Below are positions 1-5,073 of a stretch of DNA of 5,073 nucleotides, piece by piece. The notes under the pieces are model-generated. The model did no database searches. It saw nothing but the letters and a program-made list of their open reading frames with translations, and had not been told where the DNA came from. The stretch's first letter is position 1; each line of letters starts with the position of its first letter. Origin of the DNA: Thermoplasmata archaeon (GTDB lineage Archaea; Thermoplasmatota; E2; UBA202; DSCA01); contig JAGGSL010000121.1 of NCBI GenBank assembly GCA_021159125.1, positions 1 through 5,073 on the forward strand, in the 5' to 3' direction. A program made the translations under genes and the position numbers.

Positions 1-1427
1 CCGAGCGAGGCAAAGCCCGACATGGCTGTTATTGCTATCACAACAATTATTACCGCCAGAGGGTGGTGGCTGCCTGCGGTTGCGCCTGCCCCTATGATTT
101 TGTTGACCACCGCCTTCCCGTGTTTTGTTATATTCCCTTCTTTCTTCTCCTTCCTTTTCCTGCGGAGCTGCTGGACAGACGGGACGAAAAGAAGCATTGT
201 GATAAACGCAGAGAATATGCCGAAAGCGCTCAGAATGCCGAATTGCTGCAGAAGCTTTATTGGAGAAACAAGGTTAGAGAGAAATGCCACCATGCTCGTT
301 ATGGTCGCAAGCAGGAGGGCTGCCCCCACTGTATTGAGCGTTTTCTTCACTCTCTCCTTTCTCTCTCCTTCCTCTTCCCTGTAACGCATCGTTAAATGTA
401 TGCCATAATCTATGCCAAGCCCTACGAGCAAAATTGGAATGGCCGTCGTCATGGGATTGAACTCGAAATGGAATGCAGCACCAAAACCATACATCCATAT
501 TATTGAAAATGCCAGGGCAATGAGGCTTATGAGAGCATCAACTGCACTTCTGAAAACCACAAGCAGCACTATGATTATCATTATGACTGCGGCAGGCATG
601 AGCATCTCCATGGATTTGTCAGATGCTTTCACTATCTCATCCATTATCAGCCTGCTTCCCAGTGTATCCATCTTCACATGCTGTGCATCAATTCCTTTCA
701 CGATGCTGTCTATTGTTTTTTCCAGCATAAGATGGTCTTTTGCTTCAGGGTTGAGAGAAATGAGGATAACGCACCCGTCTGCTGTCATGTTCTGGGATGA
801 AATGTTGAAGTCTTTGGTCAGTGTCCTTGAGATATATTCGAGAGCGACCTTTCCGTTCGGGTCAAATGAAAGAAGGCGTATGGATTCCTTAACATTGTTA
901 GGGGTGTATATGAATTGCAGGTTTATTGTTTCATTGCCAAGAGGGATGGTAATATTTTCCCCGAGCAAAGCTCTGCGCATCTGGGTTATGTTGTAAGGAT
1001 AATATTCCAAAAGGGAGGTGTTCATTCCCTGCATAAATGCTTCCGCAACTATTCTTGTTGCAGCAAGTGTGGTGGGCAAACTCATTATATTTCCTTCCGG
1101 ATACGACGGATTTTCAAGGTTTGAGCGTACCGTTTCATTTGAAAGCAGCGCTTCCTCCGCCTCGAATATCTCAGCAAGACTCTCCCTGTTCAGAATATCC
1201 CCGTTGTTTGACCTGACGAGAATTTGAACAGTATAATGCTCGGTATAATTTGATGTCACATCCCTGTATGCATTTACGACCTCCATATCCGGCATGAATG
1301 ATTCCTCATTCATCTGCGTGGATACGCCGTTGGTATACATTGAAAATAACATCAGTACTGTTATTGCAATGACTATTCCTATTCCTGCTTTCGGATGTTC
1401 CGAAATCCATTCATTTATTCCTTTCAT
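1..1427 (-). CDS. RND-superfamily (HAE3/MMPL-like) membrane transporter, N-terminal part, runs off the window
   Basis: My minus-strand translation is open from the ATG at 1427-1425 to the window edge, giving 475 residues. The layout is that of half an RND protein: one membrane segment at about residues 13-30, a large extracytoplasmic loop (about 31-270), then five segments at about 276-292, 297-317, 326-346, 366-386 and 397-417. A very basic cytoplasmic stretch (421-429) follows, and another segment starts at about 456. The fourth segment carries the RND signature VGLGIDYGIH (335-344) with Asp340, followed by a charged RYREEE turn; in this superfamily such acidic membrane residues serve proton-coupled transport. 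Family members usually repeat this half, so roughly the second half is probably missing. The start overlaps the PadR gene by 17 nt and has a Shine-Dalgarno-like GAGGG six bases upstream, so it is probably co-transcribed and translationally coupled. The substrate is unknown; export of lipids, hydrophobic compounds or drugs is family-based inference. The outer loop holds eight N-x-S/T sequons. Confidence 0.9.
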   Translation of the reverse strand, partial: MKGINEWISEHPKAGIGIVIAITVLMLFSMYTNGVSTQMNEESFMPDMEVVNAYRDVTSNYTEHYTVQILVRSNNGDILNRESLAEIFEAEEALLSNETVRSNLENPSYPEGNIMSLPTTLAATRIVAEAFMQGMNTSLLEYYPYNITQMRRALLGENITIPLGNETINLQFIYTPNNVKESIRLLSFDPNGKVALEYISRTLTKDFNISSQNMTADGCVILISLNPEAKDHLMLEKTIDSIVKGIDAQHVKMDTLGSRLIMDEIVKASDKSMEMLMPAAVIMIIIVLLVVFRSAVDALISLIALAFSIIWMYGFGAAFHFEFNPMTTAIPILLVGLGIDYGIHLTMRYREEEGERKERVKKTLNTVGAALLLATITSMVAFLSNLVSPIKLLQQFGILSAFGIFSAFITMLLFVPSVQQLRRKRKEKKEGNITKHGKAVVNKIIGAGATAGSHHPLAVIIVVIAITAMSGFASL

Positions 1428-1914
1428 TTTTATCCCTCTTCAAATCCAAAAGATTGCGATATGCTCTGTCAAGTATTTTCCTTATTTTTTTGCCATCCAC
1501 TCCTTTCTTCTCGAGTTCAATGGCAGTTGCCCTTATCTTGAATATTATCGGGAATTTTCCATGGTCGCTAATCTGCCCCCCTCTCTCAAGCATATTTTTA
1601 AGCGTGTTATCGCCAAAAGTTTCTGCCATACTTGATGCGTATCGACTCAACTTTTTCTGGATTTCCTCTCTTAACTTTTCTCCTTCCTCGAGCATTCTCT
1701 TTCCTTTTTCTGTTATGCTGTAAACAGTGCTCCTGCCCTCCTTCTTTCCTTTAATGATTTTTTCCTTTTCCATCCCTTTTAGCAGGGGATAAATGGAGCC
1801 TGTGCTGGGGGTGTAACCAAGCACTTCCTCACACCTCTTTATGATTCTGTAGCCTGTTGTTTTTCCCTCGGAAATGACTTTCAGCATGAAATATTTAAGG
1901 AATGGAGTTCTCAT
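1411..1914 (-). CDS. PadR-family winged-helix transcriptional regulator
   Basis: This is a 167-residue protein. Residues 5-75 form a PadR-type winged helix: a hydrophobic first helix (FLKYFMLKVISEG, 5-17), the TTGYRI segment (19-24), the hallmark recognition-helix motif TGSIYPLLKGMEKEKII (38-54), and a basic wing ending in STVYSITEKGKRML (62-75). The rest (about 76-167) is predicted helical and charged, as expected for the PadR dimerisation or effector region. PadR proteins are usually cytoplasmic repressors that release DNA when a phenolic, drug-like or other small ligand binds, and they often control an adjacent exporter. Here the next gene, overlapping by 17 nt, encodes an RND transporter, so control of that operon and of itself is the natural inference. 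The ATG at 1914 is preceded by a TATA-like box and tandem repeats but no Shine-Dalgarno site, suggesting a leaderless or very short leader transcript. The family call is secure; the ligand is unknown. Confidence 0.93.
   Translation of the reverse strand: MRTPFLKYFMLKVISEGKTTGYRIIKRCEEVLGYTPSTGSIYPLLKGMEKEKIIKGKKEGRSTVYSITEKGKRMLEEGEKLREEIQKKLSRYASSMAETFGDNTLKNMLERGGQISDHGKFPIIFKIRATAIELEKKGVDGKKIRKILDRAYRNLLDLKRDKNERNK
1434..1438 (-). promoter_or_regulatory. Shine-Dalgarno-like site for the RND gene
   Basis: The minus strand reads GAGGG, then ATAAAA, then the ATG at 1427. The purine run lies inside the last codons of the PadR gene, at a suitable distance for 16S rRNA pairing. It supports the choice of 1427 as the start. 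It also contrasts with the other genes in the window, which lack such a site and appear leaderless or coupled. Confidence 0.6.
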
Positions 1915-1918
1915 ATTA

Positions 1919-1940
1919 CGATACCGATATAGCGATATAG
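1919..1940 (-). repeat. Tandem CGATA-type repeats between TATA box and PadR start; candidate operator
   Basis: On the plus strand CGATAC is followed directly by two perfect, contiguous copies of CGATATAG (1925-1932 and 1933-1940), which abut the TATA box. Two imperfect dyads are embedded: ATACCGATAT (1921-1930, one mismatched pair) and TATAGCGATATA (1928-1939, one mismatched pair). A repressor bound here would block TFB/TBP-RNA polymerase assembly or initiation. PadR autoregulation is an inference; the sites do not match the ATGT-n8-ACAT pattern reported for some bacterial PadR proteins. Confidence 0.5.
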
Positions 1941-1950
1941 ATATATAAAA
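1941..1950 (-). promoter_or_regulatory. Probable archaeal TATA box of the PadR-RND operon
   Basis: The minus strand reads TTTTATATAT, centred about 31 nt upstream of the PadR ATG. An archaeal TATA box lies about 26 nt before the transcription start, so initiation would fall near 1919-1920 and leave a leader of about five bases. This is the most canonical TATA-like element in the window. Transcription was not measured. Confidence 0.6.
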
Positions 1951-1953
1951 CTT

Positions 1954-1976
1954 ATGGCAGCCCCGGCCATGAAAAA
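1954..1976 (-). terminator. Possible weak terminator (T5 run and small hairpin) after the DUF47 gene
   Basis: Immediately after the DUF47 stop codon the minus strand has five Ts (1972-1976). It then has a short inverted repeat, ATGGC/GCCAT, with arms at 1966-1970 and 1954-1958 around a 7-nt GC-rich loop. Archaeal RNA polymerase can terminate at short U-tracts, and this lies exactly between the phosphate unit and the PadR operon. The stem is only five pairs and the T-run precedes it, so the call is tentative. Confidence 0.25.
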
Positions 1977-2675
1977 TTATTTTGCTACCATTGCGCGAAG
2001 CCAGTCTGCCACATTTTCCGCATGGTCTGCAATGTCATCTGTCCAGTCGGCTATTTTAAGGAGATGGTACACATCCATAGGGGCCAATTCCTTCTCCATC
2101 TTGTATATTTCTTTTGTAAGCTCGTATTTTTTCTGGTCAGCTTCCCACTCCTTTCTGTGAACATTGTGGATATACTTTTTCACCTCATCCCTGTCTTTCC
2201 TCACAAAGCTGCTTTCAACCAAATCTTTTACTTTGCTGACTGCCTTTTCCATCTCACTTACCGTTTCAGCCACAAGATGGGTATGCTCTATGAACAACTC
2301 CTTTAGCTTTATGGGCACCACTGTGCGCCTCATGTCCATAAGCTGGGCAAGGTTTTCCGCATGGTCGAGTATGGCATCCTGCTCCCTGAGCAACCATATG
2401 AAATATTTCTTATCAACAGGCATGAGAATGGAGCTAGGCAGATGGGAACGTATATTCCCTTTTATCAAATCAGCCTCATGCTCAAGCTCGGATATTTTGT
2501 TTGCCGGTTCCGAGAAATTGTCTATGTCCCCCTTATAATATTTCACCAAGGCTTCTTCCAGTATCGTCACGCACTCCTTCACCTTATCCATGTGCTCCAG
2601 AAGACCTGCAAACGGGGATTTTTTTCTGTATGTATCGGCAATAGGCGCTCTCGAACGAACTTCTTTCCCGGACAT
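1977..2675 (-). CDS. DUF47/PhoU-like protein, partner of the PiT phosphate transporter
   Basis: From the ATG at 2675 the protein has 232 residues and is almost wholly helical and charged, without a signal peptide or membrane segment. It shows the two-fold repeated pattern of the PhoU/DUF47 family: an E-x-E-AD-type motif at 65-69 (EHEAD) matched by EWEAD at 176-180, and DHAENLA at 104-110 matched by DHAENVA at 217-223. In PhoU-fold proteins these acidic repeats bind metal clusters. DUF47 genes commonly sit beside PiT transporters and are thought to control or assist phosphate uptake; the mechanism is not settled. The ATG is one base after the PiT stop, arguing for co-expression. A TTG four codons upstream (2687) would give 236 residues with a 11-nt overlap; ATG at 2675 is preferred for its codon and its spacing from a TATA-like sequence. 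There is no Shine-Dalgarno site, so translation may depend on coupling or a leaderless transcript. Confidence 0.9.
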   Translation of the reverse strand: MSGKEVRSRAPIADTYRKKSPFAGLLEHMDKVKECVTILEEALVKYYKGDIDNFSEPANKISELEHEADLIKGNIRSHLPSSILMPVDKKYFIWLLREQDAILDHAENLAQLMDMRRTVVPIKLKELFIEHTHLVAETVSEMEKAVSKVKDLVESSFVRKDRDEVKKYIHNVHRKEWEADQKKYELTKEIYKMEKELAPMDVYHLLKIADWTDDIADHAENVADWLRAMVAK

Positions 2676-2676
2676 A

Positions 2677-3918
2677 TTAAAACACAATCATCAAACCCTT
2701 ATAAATGATTATCGATAGGGCCATGGATGCGGGAATCGTGAATGCCCAGGAATAAATTATTTTTTTCACAACGCTCAAATCAACTGCTTCAAGCCCTCTC
2801 GCCAGCCCCACGCCTATGACTGCACCCACAACAGTATGCGACGTCGAAATCGGAAGACCCAAACGGGAAGCCACAAGCACCGTTGTTGCAGTCCCAAAAT
2901 CAACAGAAAAGCCCCTTGTGTTTGTAAGCGCCGTTATTTTCGAGCCCAACGTTCGTATAACCTTGTAACCCCATGTGAGTATGCCCGCTGCGATGCCAGC
3001 CCCGCCGAGAGCAAGCAAGTAATACGAAAAGTTGCTGTCAACGATGGAGGTGTCCTTCAAGGCTGTTGTAAGAACAACCGAAAGGGGTGCTATTGCATTT
3101 GCAACGTCATTTGCCCCATGGGATAATGCCACATAGCATGAGGTTATTATCTGCAATCTTTTGAATAGATACTCAACAGCCTCATAACCCTTACCTATTG
3201 TCATCTCGCCCACTATGAAAATGCCGGCTATGGTGGAGACAACAAAAACTGCAAGTGAAACAAGCATGATTTGATTCATTCCAGTGAAAAGCACATCTCC
3301 GAGATGCGTCTTTGTGAAAAGAGATAACGAGATGATAAAGAAAGTCAGGCCAATGAAGAGCGGCCCGAACTTTTTTGCAGCCTCTGCTGGCTTTCCTGAA
3401 GCAAATACAAAATGAACTATGGAGCGAAACACTATGTAGGCAATTACTGCACCTGAGATTGGTGAAATTATCCATGACATTGCAACCTCTCCGAGTTTTT
3501 TCCATATAATGACGTCTGCTCCTCCTGCAACAAGCCCGAAGCCGGTTATCCCGCCTATGATTGCATGAGTTGTGGAGACAGGCAGCTCCTTCCATGTGGA
3601 AAGGGTTACAAAAATTGCTGCCGCAATTATGGAAGCAAGAAATCCGAGCATGATTGAATGAGCATCGCCTATTTTGTCAACATTGACAATCCCCCTTTCC
3701 AGCGTATGCTTTACATCACTCCCCAGAAAAACCGCTCCCAGAAAATTCAGCACCGCCGCAATTAGCACAGCCTGGCGGAGTGTTATTGCCTTTGCACCGA
3801 CGGCGGTAGCCATTGAATTTGCGACATCGTTGGCACCTATGTTCCAAGCCATGTACAGACCAGCAAGGACGGCAAAAATTATCAGTATGAACGTCATCAG
3901 TGCCATGCCGAATATCAT
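2677..3918 (-). CDS. pit: PiT-family inorganic phosphate transporter
   Basis: This is a 413-residue integral membrane protein of normal length for the family. It has the internal duplication of PiT/SLC20 carriers: GANDVAN appears in the N-terminal half (28-34) and again at 268-274, and each half has a second conserved element, ELPVSTTHAIIGGITG (111-126) and GLPISTSHTVVGAVIG (354-369). The two Asp-containing signatures belong to the substrate and cation site in this family. About ten or more hydrophobic segments span the sequence, with a more polar central stretch near 172-185 and another near 238-256. PiT proteins import phosphate, often as a metal-phosphate complex, with H+ or Na+; the coupling ion cannot be read here. 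The DUF47 gene starts 1 nt downstream, the usual partner arrangement. The ATG at 3918 leads directly into the first hydrophobic helix, and a TATA-like element lies about 25 nt upstream. A sulfate-transporting PiT relative is a less likely alternative. Confidence 0.95.
   Translation of the reverse strand: MIFGMALMTFILIIFAVLAGLYMAWNIGANDVANSMATAVGAKAITLRQAVLIAAVLNFLGAVFLGSDVKHTLERGIVNVDKIGDAHSIMLGFLASIIAAAIFVTLSTWKELPVSTTHAIIGGITGFGLVAGGADVIIWKKLGEVAMSWIISPISGAVIAYIVFRSIVHFVFASGKPAEAAKKFGPLFIGLTFFIISLSLFTKTHLGDVLFTGMNQIMLVSLAVFVVSTIAGIFIVGEMTIGKGYEAVEYLFKRLQIITSCYVALSHGANDVANAIAPLSVVLTTALKDTSIVDSNFSYYLLALGGAGIAAGILTWGYKVIRTLGSKITALTNTRGFSVDFGTATTVLVASRLGLPISTSHTVVGAVIGVGLARGLEAVDLSVVKKIIYSWAFTIPASMALSIIIYKGLMIVF
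2698..2705 (-). promoter_or_regulatory. Possible internal TATA box for the DUF47 gene, inside the PiT coding region
   Basis: The minus strand reads TTTATAAG, centred about 26-27 nt upstream of the ATG at 2675, which would place initiation at that ATG. It lies in the last codons of the PiT gene. AT-rich octamers arise by chance in such DNA, so this is a candidate for independent DUF47 expression alongside read-through from PiT. Confidence 0.35.
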
Positions 3919-3938
3919 CGCTACTTAATGCCCAACAG

Positions 3939-3947
3939 ATTTAAAAA
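3939..3947 (-). promoter_or_regulatory. Probable TATA box for the PiT-DUF47 unit, overlapping the upstream stop codon
   Basis: The minus strand reads TTTTTAAAT, centred about 25 nt before the PiT ATG. It contains the TAA stop of the MobB-like gene (3941-3943). The spacing predicts initiation at or very near the ATG, so the mRNA would be leaderless; no Shine-Dalgarno sequence lies in the 22-nt gap. The call rests on position and base composition only. Confidence 0.45.
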
Positions 3948-4621
3948 TTATTGCCTCTGGACACTTTTATCTCTATTTCTCCTGCCCCCGCGCCCTCCCC
4001 GCCCTTGAGAGAAGAGAGCATACCCCTCACCACGCTTTCCACCATGTTGCCTACAAATTCATTAACATGAACCGCTTTTCCGTCCACTTTTATTGATATG
4101 CCCTTCCTTTTAAGCACCTTGCAATCCCCGATGCTTGCTTCCCCCTTCACTATCGCATCAGCCATTTCACCGCATGTTTCGTGCCCGCATTCGCCGCAGT
4201 CAATTCTGGGCAATTTCTCAAGCACCTTTTCCTTTTCGACTTCCTTCACAATATAGTTGTATGCTTCCTCCACAGACGGATTTTTCATGATCACGTCTTT
4301 CCCTTCCCCATCTCCAAGCCATATTTTGGGATAATTTGACTCTTTAAATCCCTCGAGCAGGACAATATCTGCATTAAGCATTGCAGAGATTTTTTCAATG
4401 CTTGCCCTCTTCTTTAAAAAAATGGCTGTCTCATTATCGCTAATTATTGCGCATGCATAAGCCCCTGCTTCTCCATAGCGGTATGTATCCTTGCCTTTAA
4501 CATCTATATCCCCATGTGTGTCTTTTATGACAATAACATCATACCCTTCCAGCAAGGGAAGCAGTTCCTCAATAAAAGTTGTCTTTCCAGCGCCTTTGTA
4601 TCCGCTCACTGCAAGAATCAT
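3941..4621 (-). CDS. mobB: MobB-like P-loop GTPase with C-terminal Fe-S cluster domain
   Basis: From the ATG at 4621 the protein has 226 residues. Residues 1-115 match MobB, the nucleotide-binding accessory protein of molybdopterin-guanine dinucleotide synthesis: Walker A GYKGAGKTT (7-15), the MobB segment VIKDTHGDID (31-40), the GKDTYRYGEAGA region (43-54), and DIVLLEGFK (85-93) with a Walker B-like acidic residue, followed by PKI. A charged linker leads to four cysteines at 142, 145, 150 and 167, spaced C-x2-C-x4-C-x16-C, the spacing of the 4Fe-4S domain found in corrinoid/acetyl-CoA synthase proteins (PF04060 type). The tail (about 172-205) carries VDGKAVHVNEFV and GMLSSLKG. The role is probably delivery or maturation of a molybdenum or tungsten pterin cofactor, but no other cofactor gene is visible here. 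Extending to 4687 would add 22 residues overlapping the receiver gene; 4621 is preferred because the Walker A then sits at the usual N-terminal position and a TATA-like box is correctly spaced. Confidence 0.85.
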   Translation of the reverse strand: MILAVSGYKGAGKTTFIEELLPLLEGYDVIVIKDTHGDIDVKGKDTYRYGEAGAYACAIISDNETAIFLKKRASIEKISAMLNADIVLLEGFKESNYPKIWLGDGEGKDVIMKNPSVEEAYNYIVKEVEKEKVLEKLPRIDCGECGHETCGEMADAIVKGEASIGDCKVLKRKGISIKVDGKAVHVNEFVGNMVESVVRGMLSSLKGGEGAGAGEIEIKVSRGNNF

Positions 4622-4638
4622 GAACTTGAATACATACG

Positions 4639-4648
4639 AAATATTAAA
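4639..4648 (-). promoter_or_regulatory. Possible TATA box for the MobB-like gene, overlapping the receiver stop codon
   Basis: The minus strand reads TTTAATATTT, centred about 23 nt upstream of the ATG at 4621, and includes the TAA stop of the receiver gene (4644-4646). The spacing is slightly short but compatible with initiation at the ATG. There is no Shine-Dalgarno site in the 22-nt gap. It also supports the shorter MobB start. Confidence 0.4.
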
Positions 4649-5072
4649 TGTTGGCGGACTGCAAAAAATCTGCAACCATTTCTGCAAATTCCTTGAACGG
4701 CACCAGACGCTTCACAATCCTTTTTGCCCCTGCTTTTCTCAATTTCTCCGCCCATTCTGTATCAGACCATGCTGTATAGCCCCATATCACCGCATCAGGA
4801 TTTATTTTCAATATCTGCTCTGCTGCTCTTGCCCCGTCAATCCTCTTTCCTTTCCCTTCTTTGTGGAGTTGTATTCCGTCCATACCTTTCTCACCCGATA
4901 AATTCAAATCCATGATTACAAGGTCAGGCAAATCATTGCTCTCCAGCATCTTTTTGTACATCTCCACTCCTTCCTCACCTGTAAGTGCATGCTCTACATC
5001 TATGCCCTTCCTTTTCAGATGCACATCCAGTATTTCATGAATGTCGGGCTCATCATCAACCAGCAAAACTTT
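4644..5072 (-). CDS. Single-domain response-regulator receiver, N-terminus cut by the window edge
   Basis: The visible 142 residues begin K-V-L-L-V-D-D-E-P-D, typical of the first strand of a CheY-like receiver, so only one or a few residues should be missing beyond base 5073. Numbering from that Lys: the acidic pocket is D6/D7, the phospho-acceptor D55 (in IMDLNL), the switch Thr T100 (in GYTAWSD) and the conserved Lys K121. D55 to T100 is 45 residues against 30 in CheY, indicating an insertion of about 15 residues around 60-77 (GEKGMDG and the basic KEGKGKR stretch). The usual Lys-Pro pair reads K121-R122, with Pro four residues after the Lys. The protein ends just after the last helix, with no DNA-binding or enzymatic output domain. 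It probably acts by protein-protein contact after phosphotransfer from a histidine kinase, which is not in the window. Only 22 nt separate its stop from the MobB-like start. Confidence 0.9.
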   Translation of the reverse strand, partial: KVLLVDDEPDIHEILDVHLKRKGIDVEHALTGEEGVEMYKKMLESNDLPDLVIMDLNLSGEKGMDGIQLHKEGKGKRIDGARAAEQILKINPDAVIWGYTAWSDTEWAEKLRKAGAKRIVKRLVPFKEFAEMVADFLQSANI

Positions 5073-5073
5073 A

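Noticed and set aside
412..996. 194-residue plus-strand open frame antisense to the RND gene, and other plus-strand frames between 22 and 1635
   Set aside because: They lie opposite the RND and PadR genes, have no family resemblance I can recognise, and have no promoter context. The minus strand carries clear conserved motifs through the same bases.
2164..2538. Plus-strand frames opposite the DUF47 gene (also 2022-2306 and 2361-2708)
   Set aside because: Ser/Phe/Leu-rich composition typical of the reverse complement of a charged helical protein; the DUF47 motifs on the minus strand explain the region.
3191..3595. 134-residue minus-strand frame inside the PiT gene
   Set aside because: It lies in another frame of the PiT coding sequence, is rich in Cys, His and Arg without domain pattern, and PiT motifs run through the same region.
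4622..4687. Upstream start for the MobB-like protein adding 22 residues
   Set aside because: It would overlap the receiver gene by 44 nt, adds residues unlike MobB N-termini, and ignores the well-placed ATG at 4621.
5064..5066. TTG at 5066 as the start of the receiver gene
   Set aside because: The frame is open upstream and encodes Lys-Val before it, matching the usual first strand; the true start should lie just outside the window.
1..5073. A new defence, mobile or RNA-based system
   Set aside because: All six genes fall in recognised families, there are no repeats of CRISPR type, transposase, integrase, nuclease or toxin-antitoxin signatures, and gaps are too short to hold a structured RNA of note.

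Overview
The window looks archaeal, most likely from a euryarchaeal or Thermoplasmatota-like lineage. The evidence is indirect. First genes have AT-rich TATA-like boxes about 24-31 nt upstream of their start codons and no Shine-Dalgarno sequence, which is leaderless geometry. The gene content also fits: a PiT transporter next to a DUF47 (PhoU-like) protein, a MobB-type GTPase fused to an Fe-S domain, a PadR regulator and an HAE3-like RND protein. No rRNA or other marker fixes the taxon.

All six recognisable genes lie on the minus strand, so transcription runs from high to low coordinates. In that order they are: (1) a single-domain response-regulator receiver whose first residues lie beyond base 5073; (2) a MobB-like P-loop protein with a C-terminal four-cysteine Fe-S motif; (3) a PiT-family phosphate transporter; (4) a DUF47/PhoU-like partner of that transporter, starting 1 nt after its stop; (5) a PadR-family winged-helix regulator; (6) the N-terminal 475 residues of an RND/MMPL-type membrane protein, which overlaps the PadR gene by 17 nt and runs off base 1.

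Three functional units can be inferred. PiT plus DUF47 form a phosphate uptake pair. PadR plus RND look like a regulator-exporter operon, with a TATA box and tandem CGATATAG repeats immediately upstream of the PadR start. The receiver and the MobB-like protein are neighbours but probably have separate promoters.

Coding density is very high. The largest gap is 62 nt (1915-1976) and two other gaps are exactly 22 nt, so no stretch over 300 nt lacks a gene. I saw no tRNA, rRNA, CRISPR array, insertion sequence or frameshift. The features most worth a second look are the receiver's insertion beside its phosphorylation site, the compact promoters that overlap upstream stop codons, the repeats in the PadR promoter, the sequon-rich outer loop of the RND protein, and the MobB/Fe-S fusion. 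None of these by itself demonstrates a new system.
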